From an uncultured Alphaproteobacteria bacterium (GTDB taxonomy: Bacteria > Pseudomonadota > Alphaproteobacteria > HIMB59 > GCA-002718135), in assembly GCA_902596365.1 (NCBI GenBank), contig CACJTT010000003.1:30743-94742 (forward strand): 64,000 bases of DNA, read 5' to 3'. The number at the start of each line of letters is the position of its first letter. The stretch's first letter is position 1. The notes under the pieces were generated by a model, which worked only from the letters and a program-made list of their open reading frames with translations, was not told the origin of the DNA and searched no databases. This document shows, in pieces, positions 27,635 to 36,865 of this stretch. Made by a program: the position numbers and the translations under genes.

Positions 27635-28972
27635 TTATTCGTTTGCTCCAGATACTTCTCTTGTATTAGCATTATAAGACTCAGTAAATGGTATGGATAC
27701 TATCTCTGCATCAACTGGTTTACCTGGTGTATCTGAATATTGATCAGGAAGATGAACTTTATATTTTGTTCCAACCTTACCAATTGGGAAACCATTTTTA
27801 CTTAAAGAGCCATCAAAAGGAACATAACCCATAGCAATATTTCTTCCTTGTTCTGGATGAAACCAAGGTGACGTAATAAAACCACATGGATCATTGCCAT
27901 CCTCAGAAATTAACCAAAAATCAGGAGCGTACTCTTCAATTGGTTTTCCACCTAGCGATAAACCTACAAGTTGAAGTTGATAAGGTTTATTACCTGCTCT
28001 CAAGTCATCTCTCATCTTTTCGAGAACTTCTTTACCAACATAATCTGCAGTTTTATTCCACTCACCTTTACCTGATAAAGATACCTGATAGCCCAAATTA
28101 CATTGGAACGGATTATGTTGATTGTCCATATCTTGACCCCAAGACAAAATACCTGCTTGGATTCTTCTGTGATGGGCAGGTGCAATAACCATTAAGTTAT
28201 GTTTTTTTCCCGCCTCAAGAACAGCATTCCACATATCATCTGCATAAAGAGTAGAATCTCTTAGATATATTTCATAACCTGCCTCCCCAGAGAAACCAGA
28301 TTGTGAAATTATGCAATCTCTACCGCCAACTTTTGCAGCCGCAAGTCCATAGAATGGCATGTTATCAAGAGCAACTTGATCACCAATTAAGTCCTTCATT
28401 AAAGCAAGAGATTTAGGTCCTTGAATCTGAACAGGAGAAACGTCAATTTCGTCAATTGTAACATCAAATCTATTGTCATGATTTACTCCCTGAAGGTATA
28501 ACCCAATATCACTGTCTGATAAACTAAACCAAAATTCATCTTTAGAAATTCTTAATAGAATTGGATCGTTAAGAACTCCACCATATTGATTACAAAGAAT
28601 TACGTATCTAGCTCTCATTGGTGAAATTTTAGTTGCATCTCTTGTAATTACATAATCAGTAAAGGCTTCTGCATCAGGTCCTTTAACTTGAATTTGTCTT
28701 TCAACAGCAACATTCCACATAGTAACGTGATTTTTTATTGCTTCATATTCAACCATTGCACCACCATCTTCAGGCTTAACATATCCTCTTGGATGATAGA
28801 TACGGTTATAAACAGTAGCTCTCCAACATCCTGCTTCCATAGAAAGATGCCAATATGGAGACTTTCTAACACGTGTTGAAATTAACATTTGAACAGGTGT
28901 TGAGCCACTCTGTCTTAGATTATATGGGACCTTTCTATCTGATTGATCCACTGTTGTAACATGTTTAATCAT
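27635..28972 (-). CDS. DmdA-like / GcvT-family THF-dependent methyltransferase
   Basis: Aminomethyltransferase-fold protein of 445 residues. Compared with Pelagibacter DmdA (369 residues) the shared blocks are ISTRVRKSPY, NHVTMWNVAVERQIQVKGPDA, GGVLNDPILLRIS, DVSPVQIQGPKSLALM, SGFSGEAGYEIYLRD and GILSWGQDMDNQHNPFQC. True DmdA demethylates dimethylsulfoniopropionate to methylmercaptopropionate using THF. This protein has an extra N-terminal stretch and an insert before YVGKEVL, so it may be a paralogue acting on a methylamine. Family is certain; DMSP as substrate is only possible. It starts behind a strong AAGGAG and is monocistronic. Confidence 0.85.
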   Translation of the reverse strand: MIKHVTTVDQSDRKVPYNLRQSGSTPVQMLISTRVRKSPYWHLSMEAGCWRATVYNRIYHPRGYVKPEDGGAMVEYEAIKNHVTMWNVAVERQIQVKGPDAEAFTDYVITRDATKISPMRARYVILCNQYGGVLNDPILLRISKDEFWFSLSDSDIGLYLQGVNHDNRFDVTIDEIDVSPVQIQGPKSLALMKDLIGDQVALDNMPFYGLAAAKVGGRDCIISQSGFSGEAGYEIYLRDSTLYADDMWNAVLEAGKKHNLMVIAPAHHRRIQAGILSWGQDMDNQHNPFQCNLGYQVSLSGKGEWNKTADYVGKEVLEKMRDDLRAGNKPYQLQLVGLSLGGKPIEEYAPDFWLISEDGNDPCGFITSPWFHPEQGRNIAMGYVPFDGSLSKNGFPIGKVGTKYKVHLPDQYSDTPGKPVDAEIVSIPFTESYNANTREVSGANE

Positions 28973-28978
28973 GCTTAA

Positions 28979-28984
28979 CTCCTT
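28979..28984 (-). promoter_or_regulatory. Strong ribosome-binding site of the DmdA-like gene
   Basis: AAGGAG on the minus strand, 6 bases before the ATG at 28972. Most genes in the window have weak or no such site, so high translation of this gene is likely. Confidence 0.7.
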
Positions 28985-29133
28985 AAATAAATAATAATTC
29001 CATTGCGGTATCTAAACTTCTTTTCCTGTGCAATCATAAAATCATCATAAATAAAAAAAACTGGGGAGCTTGATCTTAAAATAAACTAAATTCAGCCTAT
29101 CTTTTGCCATTTTGGATAGATAAGAAGATCCTT

Positions 29134-30027
29134 ATGAAATTATCTAAACTATTTTTAATATTATCTATGCTTTTTCTTATGGCCTGCTCTGCTGCTTATG
29201 AACAGGTTAAAGAAATTGATATCAAAAAACCTAAAACTTTCAATCAATACCTCTTGTATAATTATAAAGAGAATGCATCTTTTGAAGCTGAAAAAATGCA
29301 TGATTGGAATTCTGCAAAACTCTATTCAGAAAAAGCACTTAGAGCTCTTGATGGTGAAAAAATATATCCAGAAAAAATCACTTATTGGAAATTGTCTTCT
29401 GAAAAGGCTAAGGATATTAAATCAGGTTATAATAATTTATTATCAATTTATGATGAAGCTTTTATCAAAGATCCTAAAAATCTTGCCAAAGCTATAAGTT
29501 CCCTTGATTGCTGGGCAGAACAAGAAGAGGAAAAGTGGCAAACATGGGATATTGAAAAATGCAAAAATGACTTTCACACTTCAATGCATGATATTTATAA
29601 ACTTTTGACTGATTTAAATAAAAAAGAAGAAGTAAAAGAAAATAATAAAGAAAAGAGTATACCTCAAGTTGTAGTTGTTACAGAAAATGAAAAAAAAGAA
29701 GTGATGCAAATTATTTATTTTGACTTTGATAATTCAAAACTTAGTCAAATTAGCAAAAATACATTAATTAATTTTATAAATAAAAATAAAAAAGAATTGA
29801 ATAAGTACATCATTTTTGGTCATACAGATACTAAAGGTACTATCAAATATAATATGAAACTTTCGATTAAACGTGCAGAGGCAGTAAAAGAGATTTTATT
29901 AAGTCAAGGAATCACTGCAAAAAATGTCTCTGTGTTGGGCAAAGGCGAGAATGATTTAGCAGTTGATACTCCCGATAATACAAAACATCCAGCAAATAGA
30001 AGGGCTGAAGTTAAAATACTAAATTAA
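29134..30027 (+). CDS. OmpA-family lipoprotein
   Basis: Outer-membrane lipoprotein of 297 residues. The ATG at 29134 starts a lipoprotein signal peptide with lipobox LMAC; a start 10 codons upstream would spoil it. The mature N-terminal half is helical with Trp/Lys/Glu-rich repeats (WNSAKLYSEKALRAL, TPR-like) and one CW-x-EQEEEKW block. The C-terminal part (about 195-297) is an OmpA peptidoglycan-binding domain: IIYFDFDNSKLSQIS, IFGHTDTKGT, LSIKRAEAVKEILLSQGI, NRRAEVKIL. It should link the outer membrane to murein. It is not Pal, because Pal lacks the long N-terminal module. Confidence 0.88.
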   Translation: MKLSKLFLILSMLFLMACSAAYEQVKEIDIKKPKTFNQYLLYNYKENASFEAEKMHDWNSAKLYSEKALRALDGEKIYPEKITYWKLSSEKAKDIKSGYNNLLSIYDEAFIKDPKNLAKAISSLDCWAEQEEEKWQTWDIEKCKNDFHTSMHDIYKLLTDLNKKEEVKENNKEKSIPQVVVVTENEKKEVMQIIYFDFDNSKLSQISKNTLINFINKNKKELNKYIIFGHTDTKGTIKYNMKLSIKRAEAVKEILLSQGITAKNVSVLGKGENDLAVDTPDNTKHPANRRAEVKILN

Positions 30028-30045
30028 CTTGGATTTGATTTATTT

Positions 30046-30054
30046 TGGTATAAT
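30046..30054 (+). promoter_or_regulatory. Extended -10 promoter of apaG
   Basis: TGG followed by a perfect TATAAT (30049-30054), 24 bases before the apaG ATG. This is an extended -10 (TGnTATAAT). No good -35 stands at 17 bases, as is common for extended -10 promoters. Confidence 0.5.
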
Positions 30055-30078
30055 GGGAAGGCATAAATTAGAAAATTT

Positions 30079-30471
30079 ATGTATTCCAAAAAAACAAAGA
30101 AAATTAATATTACTGTAAACCCTTATTTTTTAGATGATCAGTCAGAACCTGATGATCAGCATTTTGTTTGGGCTTATCAAGTCACCATAGATAATCAAAG
30201 TGATGAAAAAGTTAAGCTTAAAAATAGATATTGGAAAATCATTGATTCTAATGGATCGGAGCAAGAAGTCAGAGGAGAGGGTGTAGTAGGAGAACAACCA
30301 GTTCTAAACCCTGGAGAAAAGTTTGAATATACAAGTGGAACTCCATTATCAACACCATCTGGTTTTATGGGAGGGCATTATGAAATGGAAACAAATGAAG
30401 GTAAAAGATTTGATGCTATTATTCCTCAATTTTCTCTTGATAGTCCTTTTGTTAAAAATAATTTAAATTAA
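30079..30471 (+). CDS. apaG: ApaG family protein
   Basis: Single-domain immunoglobulin-like (fibronectin III fold) protein of 130 residues; role in the cell unsettled, linked to Ap4A and cobalt resistance in enterobacteria. Motifs: ITVNPYFLDDQSEPDDQHFVWAYQVTIDNQS, LKNRYWKIIDSNG, EVRGEGVVGEQPVLNPGE, SGTPLSTPSGFMGGHYEM. The family length is usual. It lies 14 bases before trkH. In many alphaproteobacteria apaG stands near argD-argF-hslO; here argDF is 2 kb away and hslO is missing. Confidence 0.95.
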   Translation: MYSKKTKKINITVNPYFLDDQSEPDDQHFVWAYQVTIDNQSDEKVKLKNRYWKIIDSNGSEQEVRGEGVVGEQPVLNPGEKFEYTSGTPLSTPSGFMGGHYEMETNEGKRFDAIIPQFSLDSPFVKNNLN

Positions 30472-30485
30472 TATACTATTGATAT

Positions 30486-31934
30486 ATGCGAGATTTTCGC
30501 CCTATACTTAACATACTAGGATTGCTTTTATGCATTGAATCTATTGCTTTATTAATTCCAATGTTTTTTGACTTAATCAATAATAATCAGGATTGGAAAC
30601 AATTTTTTTTCATTAGTTGTATTACATTTTTAATAGGCTTCGTTCTTTATGTTGGTTTTAAAAAAGAAAAAATCAAGATTGATCTTCGTCAAGCTTTTTT
30701 ATTAACTATTTTATCTTGGGTTTTAATAGCTTTGTTTGGTTCACTACCTTTTATATATTCAAATTCATCATTAAGCTTTACAGACGCTTTTTTTGAATCA
30801 GTTAGTGGAATAACAACTACCGGATCAACTGTTATATCTGAACTAGATAATTTATCAGAGGGAATCCTTATCTGGAGATCATTGTTACAGTGGTTTGGAG
30901 GGATTGGAATAATTGTGCTAGCTATTGCAATATTACCAACCCTACAAATTGGTGGAATGCAATTATTACATATGGAACATGACGATCCTTATGAAAAGAC
31001 TCTTCCTAAAATTAACAAATTTATTTATGAGATAGCAAGTTTGTATGTAGGGTTTACTATCTTGTGTTTTTTCTCATATTATTTTTTTGGAATGAACGCA
31101 TTTGATGCATTAATTCATTGCATGACAACTATTTCTACTGGGGGTTTTTCAAATAAAAACCTATCTTTTGGATATTTTAATTCTTTTTCTTTAGAAAATA
31201 TTTCAGCCGTATTTATGATTTTAGGAAGTTTACCATTTGTTATATTTATTAAATTTATTCATGGTCAAAGAAGGTCTATTTTCAAAGACGACCAAATAAA
31301 ACTTTTTCTTTTTTTATTAATTTCAATAATCTTGATTACAGCGATATGGTTAAAAAACTATTTAAATATTGATTTAATTCAAGCTCTTAGATTAGCTGCA
31401 TTTAACATTACATCAATTTTGACAGGCACGGGTTATACTTCTTCAAATTACAATAATTGGGGAGGTTTTGGTTTAATTATTATTCTAATGATTATGTTTA
31501 TAGGTGGTTGCGCAGGATCAACTACAGGAGGGATAAAAATTTTTAGATTTCAAATTTTATTTAGAGGTTTTAGGTTACAAATTAAAAAATTAACACAACC
31601 ACACGCCGTTTTTTTAATGAAATTTAATAAAAAAACAGTCACAGAAAATACATATACTTCTATTATTAGTTTTTTCTTTATTTATGTTTTGTTATTTATA
31701 TTATCTGCTGTTATCTTAAGCTTTCTAGAAATAGATTTTTTAACCGCTTTGTCTGCATCTGCATCCGCAATTTCGAATGTAGGACCAGGAATTGGTGATA
31801 TAATAGGTCCTAATGGTAACTACTCTGCAATACATGATATAGCAAAATGGGTTCTAGCAATTACTATGTTAGTTGGTAGATTAGAAATTTTTACCATACT
31901 GGTGTTATTTTCTAAAAATTTTTGGAGAAAATGA
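30486..31934 (+). CDS. trkH: Potassium uptake protein TrkH
   Basis: Pore subunit of the Trk potassium importer in the inner membrane. The 482 residues contain about ten to twelve membrane helices and the four pore-loop filters: SGITTTGSTV, TISTGGFSNKN, LTGTGYTSSNY and NVGPGIGD. The NAD-binding gating partner TrkA is not in the window. The gene begins 14 bases after apaG and ends head-to-head with a lipoprotein gene, with no gap between stops. Confidence 0.95.
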   Translation: MRDFRPILNILGLLLCIESIALLIPMFFDLINNNQDWKQFFFISCITFLIGFVLYVGFKKEKIKIDLRQAFLLTILSWVLIALFGSLPFIYSNSSLSFTDAFFESVSGITTTGSTVISELDNLSEGILIWRSLLQWFGGIGIIVLAIAILPTLQIGGMQLLHMEHDDPYEKTLPKINKFIYEIASLYVGFTILCFFSYYFFGMNAFDALIHCMTTISTGGFSNKNLSFGYFNSFSLENISAVFMILGSLPFVIFIKFIHGQRRSIFKDDQIKLFLFLLISIILITAIWLKNYLNIDLIQALRLAAFNITSILTGTGYTSSNYNNWGGFGLIIILMIMFIGGCAGSTTGGIKIFRFQILFRGFRLQIKKLTQPHAVFLMKFNKKTVTENTYTSIISFFFIYVLLFILSAVILSFLEIDFLTALSASASAISNVGPGIGDIIGPNGNYSAIHDIAKWVLAITMLVGRLEIFTILVLFSKNFWRK

Positions 31935-32501
31935 TTATAAAATAAAATTACCCATATATTTTATAAGAAGTAATTTTGATTCATTTGATATATCATTCAA
32001 GCCTTGATAAACTAAATCATCTATAATTTTTTCTTTCTCTTGAATAGATATTAATAATCCTGAAGTAGTTGATCTTGAATTTTCTACTAATGTAGATGCA
32101 ATCAAATTTCTTGAGTCATCGTATAAATTAAACTCAATTAAATAAAATAATTCGTATTTATAATTAGTTTTCTCATCAAATTTTTTTGCTTCACTATTTT
32201 CTATCTCATTTTGAGTTAATGAAGCATCTAAGATTGTAACAGTAAAGATATTTTCATTACCTATTGCTTTAAAATTATCGTTTACCCAATTAATGATTCT
32301 TTGGGAAGCATCAACTTGCAAAGTATGCCCTATATATGGATTAGATATTTTTTTTTCAAAAATTTCATTAATTTCAACTGAGGCAGAAAGTATCTCAAAT
32401 TTTGAAAATTGATTATTATCAAATACTACTCTTTCTATCTTTTCAATAGGTTGACATGAAAAAATAAATAAAGAGATAAATAAAATAATTATTTTTTTCA
32501 T
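31935..32501 (-). CDS. Hypothetical lipoprotein in the argDF operon
   Basis: A 188-residue product with a lipoprotein signal peptide: MKKIIILFISLFIFSC, lipobox cysteine at 16. The mature part is alpha/beta with VTILDASLTQNEIE and ELFYLIEFNLYDDSRN, reminiscent of small alphaproteobacterial periplasmic lipoproteins, but no named family was recognised. The start overlaps the argF stop by 4 bases (ATGA), an odd partner for arginine synthesis; the position is usually held by hslO. Outer-membrane lipoprotein fate is likely since residues after Cys are QP rather than D. Confidence 0.75.
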   Translation of the reverse strand: MKKIIILFISLFIFSCQPIEKIERVVFDNNQFSKFEILSASVEINEIFEKKISNPYIGHTLQVDASQRIINWVNDNFKAIGNENIFTVTILDASLTQNEIENSEAKKFDEKTNYKYELFYLIEFNLYDDSRNLIASTLVENSRSTTSGLLISIQEKEKIIDDLVYQGLNDISNESKLLLIKYMGNFIL

Positions 32502-33382
32502 AATAAATCTAAAATAATAGCTTGTTGTACAAACATTCTATTTTTAGCTTGCTCCCATACCACTGATTTATTACTGTCAAGTAGCTCTGAAGATACTTCT
32601 TCATCTCGATGCGCTGGAAGACAATGCATAAATATTGCCTCTTTACTTGCACTTTTCATTATATCACTATTGACTTGATAATTTTTAAAATATTTTTTTT
32701 TAACTGATTTTTCTCCCATTGAAACCCATGCATCAGTCATTACACAAGTCGCATACTTAATGCCTTCATTAATAGAGTTCGTAGCCATTAAATTAGTATA
32801 ATTTTTTTTTAATATTTTTGTCTTATTTTTATTTAAAATTTCTTTTGGAATAACTACATTTAGTTGAAATTTATATAAACTTTGTAATTCTATTAAAGAT
32901 CTTAAAACATTATTATAATCTCCTACCCAGCAAATCCTTTGACTTTTTATATTTCCTAGCTTTTCATTTATTGTAAGAAAATCAGATAAAATTTGACAGG
33001 GGTGACTAAAATCTGAAAGACCATTTATTATTGGTAAAGCATTCAAGGCACTTAAATTTCTAATAATATTATGATCATCATTTCTAATCATAAGTATATC
33101 AATATATTGTGCCAATGTTTTAGCTATATCTTGATAATTTTCTCTTTTTCCAAATCCAATTGATGCAGCATTAAGCTCGATAGAATGCCCGCCTAGTTTT
33201 TTAAAACCAACATTAAAACTTACTCTTGTTCTAGTTGACTCTTTTTGAAAAATCATTCCAAGTGTTTTATCTTTACATTTATTACCAAATTTCTTTGGAT
33301 TTTTTTTAATTTGTTTTGCAATTTTAATTATTGAATTAATTTTTTTAGCATTAAAATCTGCTATATCTATAAAATGTTTCAT
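32498..33382 (-). CDS. argF: Ornithine carbamoyltransferase
   Basis: Cytosolic enzyme joining carbamoyl phosphate to ornithine to give citrulline in arginine synthesis. The 294 residues carry the carbamoyl-phosphate loop STRTR (49-53), HPCQ (126-129), the ornithine loop with MTDAWVSMGE (214-223), and HCLPAHR (252-258). It overlaps argD by 4 bases at its start and the lipoprotein gene by 4 at its end. The product is slightly shorter than the usual 305 or so residues, without loss of any active-site block. Confidence 0.97.
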   Translation of the reverse strand: MKHFIDIADFNAKKINSIIKIAKQIKKNPKKFGNKCKDKTLGMIFQKESTRTRVSFNVGFKKLGGHSIELNAASIGFGKRENYQDIAKTLAQYIDILMIRNDDHNIIRNLSALNALPIINGLSDFSHPCQILSDFLTINEKLGNIKSQRICWVGDYNNVLRSLIELQSLYKFQLNVVIPKEILNKNKTKILKKNYTNLMATNSINEGIKYATCVMTDAWVSMGEKSVKKKYFKNYQVNSDIMKSASKEAIFMHCLPAHRDEEVSSELLDSNKSVVWEQAKNRMFVQQAIILDLL

Positions 33383-34554
33383 GATAAATTTTTTAAAGTT
33401 TCATCTATTTTATTTATTGCCTCATCTACGTGTTTTTTATTAATTATTAATGGAGGAGCTAACCTAATTACATTATCTGCAGCTGGCACACTTAATAATT
33501 TATTTTTTTTCAATCTATTGTATATCATTATATTATTTTGTTTTGTTTTTATACCTAGCAAAAGTCCCGCTCCTCTAACATCAACAATTTCATCATATTG
33601 ACTTTCCAAATTTTTTAAGTTTTCCCATAAATATCTAGATATTACATCTACTTTATTTAAAAATTTTTTATCAGAAACAATTTTTAAAACTTCTCTGCCA
33701 ACTGATACAGCTAATGGGTTTCCACCATAAGTAGATCCATGTTTTCCTTTAATCATACCAATACTTGCTTTTGTTGTTGCTAAACAAGCCCCTAAAGGGA
33801 AGCCTGAGCCTATTCCTTTCGCAGTTGCTAAAACATCTGGTTTAATATTTGCCCATTCATGAGAATAAAGTTTTCCAGACCTTCCAAAGCCACACTGAAC
33901 TTCATCTAAAAAAAGAAGGATATCATTTTTTTTACAAACCTCCTTTATGAATTTTAAAAATTGAATTGATGCAGGTCTAATGCCTCCTTCACCTTGAATA
34001 GGCTCTATTAAAATTGCTGCAGTTTCTTTAGTTATATTTTTCTTTAAAGCGTTTTCGTCATTAAAAGGTATATTCTTGAACCCACTCAATAAAGGTGTGA
34101 ACCCTTCCGAATATGTTTTGTTTTTTTGAGCAGATAGAGCTGCAAAGGTTCTTCCATGAAAAGCTCCTTTAAAGGTGATAATATTTTTTTTTTGTTTATT
34201 TTTTAAATTCCAATAACTTTTAATAACTTTTAAACCACATTCTATGGCTTCAGCACCAGAGTTTGTAAAAAAAACCTTATCTGCAAATGTTTTTTTGCAT
34301 AGTTCTTTTGCAAATAATTCTTGATTATTATTTTTATATAAATTTGATGTATGCCAAAGTATTTCTGATTGTTTCTTTAAAATATTTACTAATTTTGGAT
34401 GACAATGACCAAGTGAATTTACTGCTATACCTCCTGCAAAATCTAAATATTTTTTTCCAGAGTGAGTATATAAATAACAGCCCTTACCTTTCGCAAATAC
34501 TAAATCCCTTTGTCCATATGTAGGCATTATATAGCTTTTATGTTTTGTATTCAT
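33379..34554 (-). CDS. argD: Acetylornithine aminotransferase
   Basis: PLP enzyme that converts N-acetylglutamate semialdehyde to N-acetylornithine in arginine synthesis; it may also serve in lysine synthesis. The 391 residues show FFTNSGAEAIECGLKV (95-110), ILIEPIQGEGGI, LLFLDEVQCGFGRSG and the PLP lysine in ATAKGIGSGFPLGA (K246). Coupled to argF by ATGA. It follows an ABC-2 permease gene after 7 bases. Confidence 0.96.
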   Translation of the reverse strand: MNTKHKSYIMPTYGQRDLVFAKGKGCYLYTHSGKKYLDFAGGIAVNSLGHCHPKLVNILKKQSEILWHTSNLYKNNNQELFAKELCKKTFADKVFFTNSGAEAIECGLKVIKSYWNLKNKQKKNIITFKGAFHGRTFAALSAQKNKTYSEGFTPLLSGFKNIPFNDENALKKNITKETAAILIEPIQGEGGIRPASIQFLKFIKEVCKKNDILLFLDEVQCGFGRSGKLYSHEWANIKPDVLATAKGIGSGFPLGACLATTKASIGMIKGKHGSTYGGNPLAVSVGREVLKIVSDKKFLNKVDVISRYLWENLKNLESQYDEIVDVRGAGLLLGIKTKQNNIMIYNRLKKNKLLSVPAADNVIRLAPPLIINKKHVDEAINKIDETLKNLS

Positions 34555-34561
34555 TTAAAAT

Positions 34562-35332
34562 TTAAGATTTTAATTTGTAACCCTTTTTAAACATTAAATA
34601 ACATAAAAAAAATAAACAAATATTCAAAAGTATTAAAATTGCTCCGCCAAAAAATAAATGAGTATCAGACTTGCCTATAAAAGCATATCGCAAACCATCT
34701 ATATTGTAAAAAAAAGGATTTATTAAAGCAAAATTTTGCCAGAATTCTGGTAATCTTGAGATTGAGTAAAATGTACCTGATAAAAAAGTTAGAGGAAGAA
34801 CAATAAAATTAGTAATTCCTTGTTGCTGATCCCATTTATCAGCCCATATTCCAACCATAACTCCCATACTTCCCATCATAAAACATCCCATTAATGTATA
34901 GAAAAACAATGCTAAATAAGAATGAATGCTTAGTGGAACGAAAAATAAAATACCGAGAAATGTTGCTAAACCGCATATTATGCCTCTTGCTATAGAGCCT
35001 GAAATATATCCTATCGCAAGTTCATAATCAGATAATGGAGCCATTAGAATATCAACTATGTTTCCTTGAAATTTAGACTGACCTATACTTGAAGCTCCAT
35101 TAGCGAATGAATTTTGAAGCATTGTCATCATTATAAGTCCTGGTGCAATAAATTCTGACAAATTAACATTGTTTATTTCATTAACAGACCTTCCTAATGC
35201 TAGTGAAAAAACAGCTAAAAATAACAGTGAGCTAATTGCTGGCCCCACAACAGTTTGAATACCAACCTTTAGAAATCTAAATACTTCTTTTTTAAATAAA
35301 GTAAAAATACACAAATAATTATAAGAAAACAT
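34562..35332 (-). CDS. ABC-2 type transporter permease
   Basis: Inner-membrane permease of 256 residues with about six helices. The ABC-2 signature is FIAPGLIMMTMLQNSFANGASSI, KFQGNIVDILMAPLS, and PLTFLSGTFYSISRLPEFW. Such permeases export drugs, lipids or polysaccharide. No ATP-binding subunit gene is adjacent, so its ATPase must be encoded elsewhere. It begins the minus-strand run permease-argD-argF-lipoprotein. Confidence 0.92.
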   Translation of the reverse strand: MFSYNYLCIFTLFKKEVFRFLKVGIQTVVGPAISSLLFLAVFSLALGRSVNEINNVNLSEFIAPGLIMMTMLQNSFANGASSIGQSKFQGNIVDILMAPLSDYELAIGYISGSIARGIICGLATFLGILFFVPLSIHSYLALFFYTLMGCFMMGSMGVMVGIWADKWDQQQGITNFIVLPLTFLSGTFYSISRLPEFWQNFALINPFFYNIDGLRYAFIGKSDTHLFFGGAILILLNICLFFLCYLMFKKGYKLKS

Positions 35333-35379
35333 TTTTTAATATATTTTTTAAATAATAGTTTAAGATATAATTATAAATC

Positions 35380-35853
35380 ATGGATAATAAAGATAAATTA
35401 TTAAAATATGCAATTTATTATTTAAGTAAATATTCATCAAGTAAAAATAATTTAGAATACATTTTAAAGAAAAAAATTAGACGAATAAGTGATGAAAAAA
35501 AAATAAGATTTCAACTATATAAAGAAATAAAAATCATTATTCATAAATTAGAGCAACTCAAACTTATAAATGATACAATTTATGCTGAATCAAAAATAAA
35601 CGCACTATTAAATCAAGTAAAATCGAAAAATTATATAAAGCAATATCTAATTAGTAAAGGTATTAGCAGTGAAATAGCAGATGAGCAGATCTCTTTATTT
35701 TATGAAAAAAATCAAAATTTAGAAAAAGAAAATGCTTTAAAATTTGCAAAGAAAAGAAATTTATTAAAAGATAATAAAGATTATGAAAAAAAACTATCAA
35801 AGATGGCTAGAGCAGGTTTTAGTTATGAAATATCCAAAGAGATCTTAAAATAA
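35380..35853 (+). CDS. recX: RecX-family regulatory protein
   Basis: RecX binds RecA filaments and limits recombination. The 157 residues fit the three-helix repeat form: AIYYLSKYSSSKNNLEYILKKKIRR, IIIHKLEQLKLINDTIYAESKINALLNQ, and YIKQYLISKGISSEIADEQIS. Divergence is high and the protein is very Lys-rich, so the call rests on the helix pattern and length. recA is not adjacent. It starts 47 bases from the divergent permease gene. Confidence 0.82.
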   Translation: MDNKDKLLKYAIYYLSKYSSSKNNLEYILKKKIRRISDEKKIRFQLYKEIKIIIHKLEQLKLINDTIYAESKINALLNQVKSKNYIKQYLISKGISSEIADEQISLFYEKNQNLEKENALKFAKKRNLLKDNKDYEKKLSKMARAGFSYEISKEILK

Positions 35854-35854
35854 G

Positions 35855-36865
35855 TTAGGTTTTAAGGTGAATTTTTCCCTCTAATAATCTAGCTATCTGT
35901 TTTGTTGACTCAAATCTTTCAAAAGTAACTCTAATAATTGCCGTAAGAGGTGCTGCTAAAAGAACACCTATAATTCCCCATATCATTCCCCAAAATATTA
36001 GAGATAAGATTATAGTAATTGGGTGTAGCCCAAAGGCATCTCCAAATATTTTTGGCTCTATTACATTGCCAATAATCTGATGGATAATTGCTGGTAAAAA
36101 AATTATTAAAAGGACTGAAGATACATCATTATATTGTAAAATAGCGATAGGGATGGGAAGTAAAACAGCAATAATTGATCCGACTACTGGAATAAAGTTA
36201 AGTATAAAAGTCAATGATCCAAAAATAAATGCTAGTTCCAAACCCAGAAACCAATATATTAATCCAGCTGCTACACCTGTTATAGAAGAAGTAATAAATT
36301 TAGTAAAAATATATTTTTTAACATGACCAATAATATCATTCCATTCAGGAGATGTATTGATAGACTTTTTTCCTAATAATAAAAAAAGAGTCATAATTAT
36401 AACTAAAACTAACTTTGAAATAAAATTGGCACTATTACTTAAAATTGCTGATGCCCAATCAAGTAAAGGAAGTGTATTAAGGGAGTTTCTTATTGTTTCT
36501 CTATCAATTTCTATATTAAATTTTTTCAATTCAGCAATAGCAATATCAATTAATATTAATACTTTATTATTATAATCATCAGCTGATTGTAAAAAAGTGA
36601 TAACTGAAGAGCCAATAAAAGGGACAATTATTATAAATAAAAAAACTATAAGACAAAGACTCACAAAAACTGCAACTATTCTATGAACATGCAAATAATC
36701 AATTTGATAATCAATAATTGGATCAATTAAAATTCGTATTAATAAAGCTATTACCAGAGGAACTAAGAAAGGTGATGCAAAATTTAAAATAAAGGCAACA
36801 GCAATACTTGCTATTATAAAAAGAGATCCTGTAACAATTCTATTTGTTTCTAAAGCTTGTTTCAT
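35855..36865 (-). CDS. AI-2E family transporter (PF01594 permease)
   Basis: Integral membrane protein of 336 residues with seven to eight helices. The first pair is FILNFASPFLVPLVIALLIRILIDP; later come FIFGSLTFILNFIPVVGSIIAVLLPIPIA and NVIEPKIFGDAFGLHPITIILSLIFWGMIWGIIGVLLAAPLTA, the family hallmark. Family members export autoinducer-2 or act as cation/proton antiporters; the substrate here cannot be read. The start overlaps the stop of the MscS gene by 4 bases, so the two are co-translated. Confidence 0.92.
   Translation of the reverse strand: MKQALETNRIVTGSLFIIASIAVAFILNFASPFLVPLVIALLIRILIDPIIDYQIDYLHVHRIVAVFVSLCLIVFLFIIIVPFIGSSVITFLQSADDYNNKVLILIDIAIAELKKFNIEIDRETIRNSLNTLPLLDWASAILSNSANFISKLVLVIIMTLFLLLGKKSINTSPEWNDIIGHVKKYIFTKFITSSITGVAAGLIYWFLGLELAFIFGSLTFILNFIPVVGSIIAVLLPIPIAILQYNDVSSVLLIIFLPAIIHQIIGNVIEPKIFGDAFGLHPITIILSLIFWGMIWGIIGVLLAAPLTAIIRVTFERFESTKQIARLLEGKIHLKT

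Noticed and set aside
28973..29133. Glycine or SAM riboswitch upstream of the DmdA-like gene
   Set aside because: The divergent 161-base spacer was read on both strands; no glycine-aptamer or SAM-aptamer consensus was recognised, only a strong ribosome-binding site.
34562..35332. Permease as part of an arginine transporter with argDF
   Set aside because: It belongs to the ABC-2 exporter type, not to amino-acid importers, and no binding protein or ATPase is adjacent.
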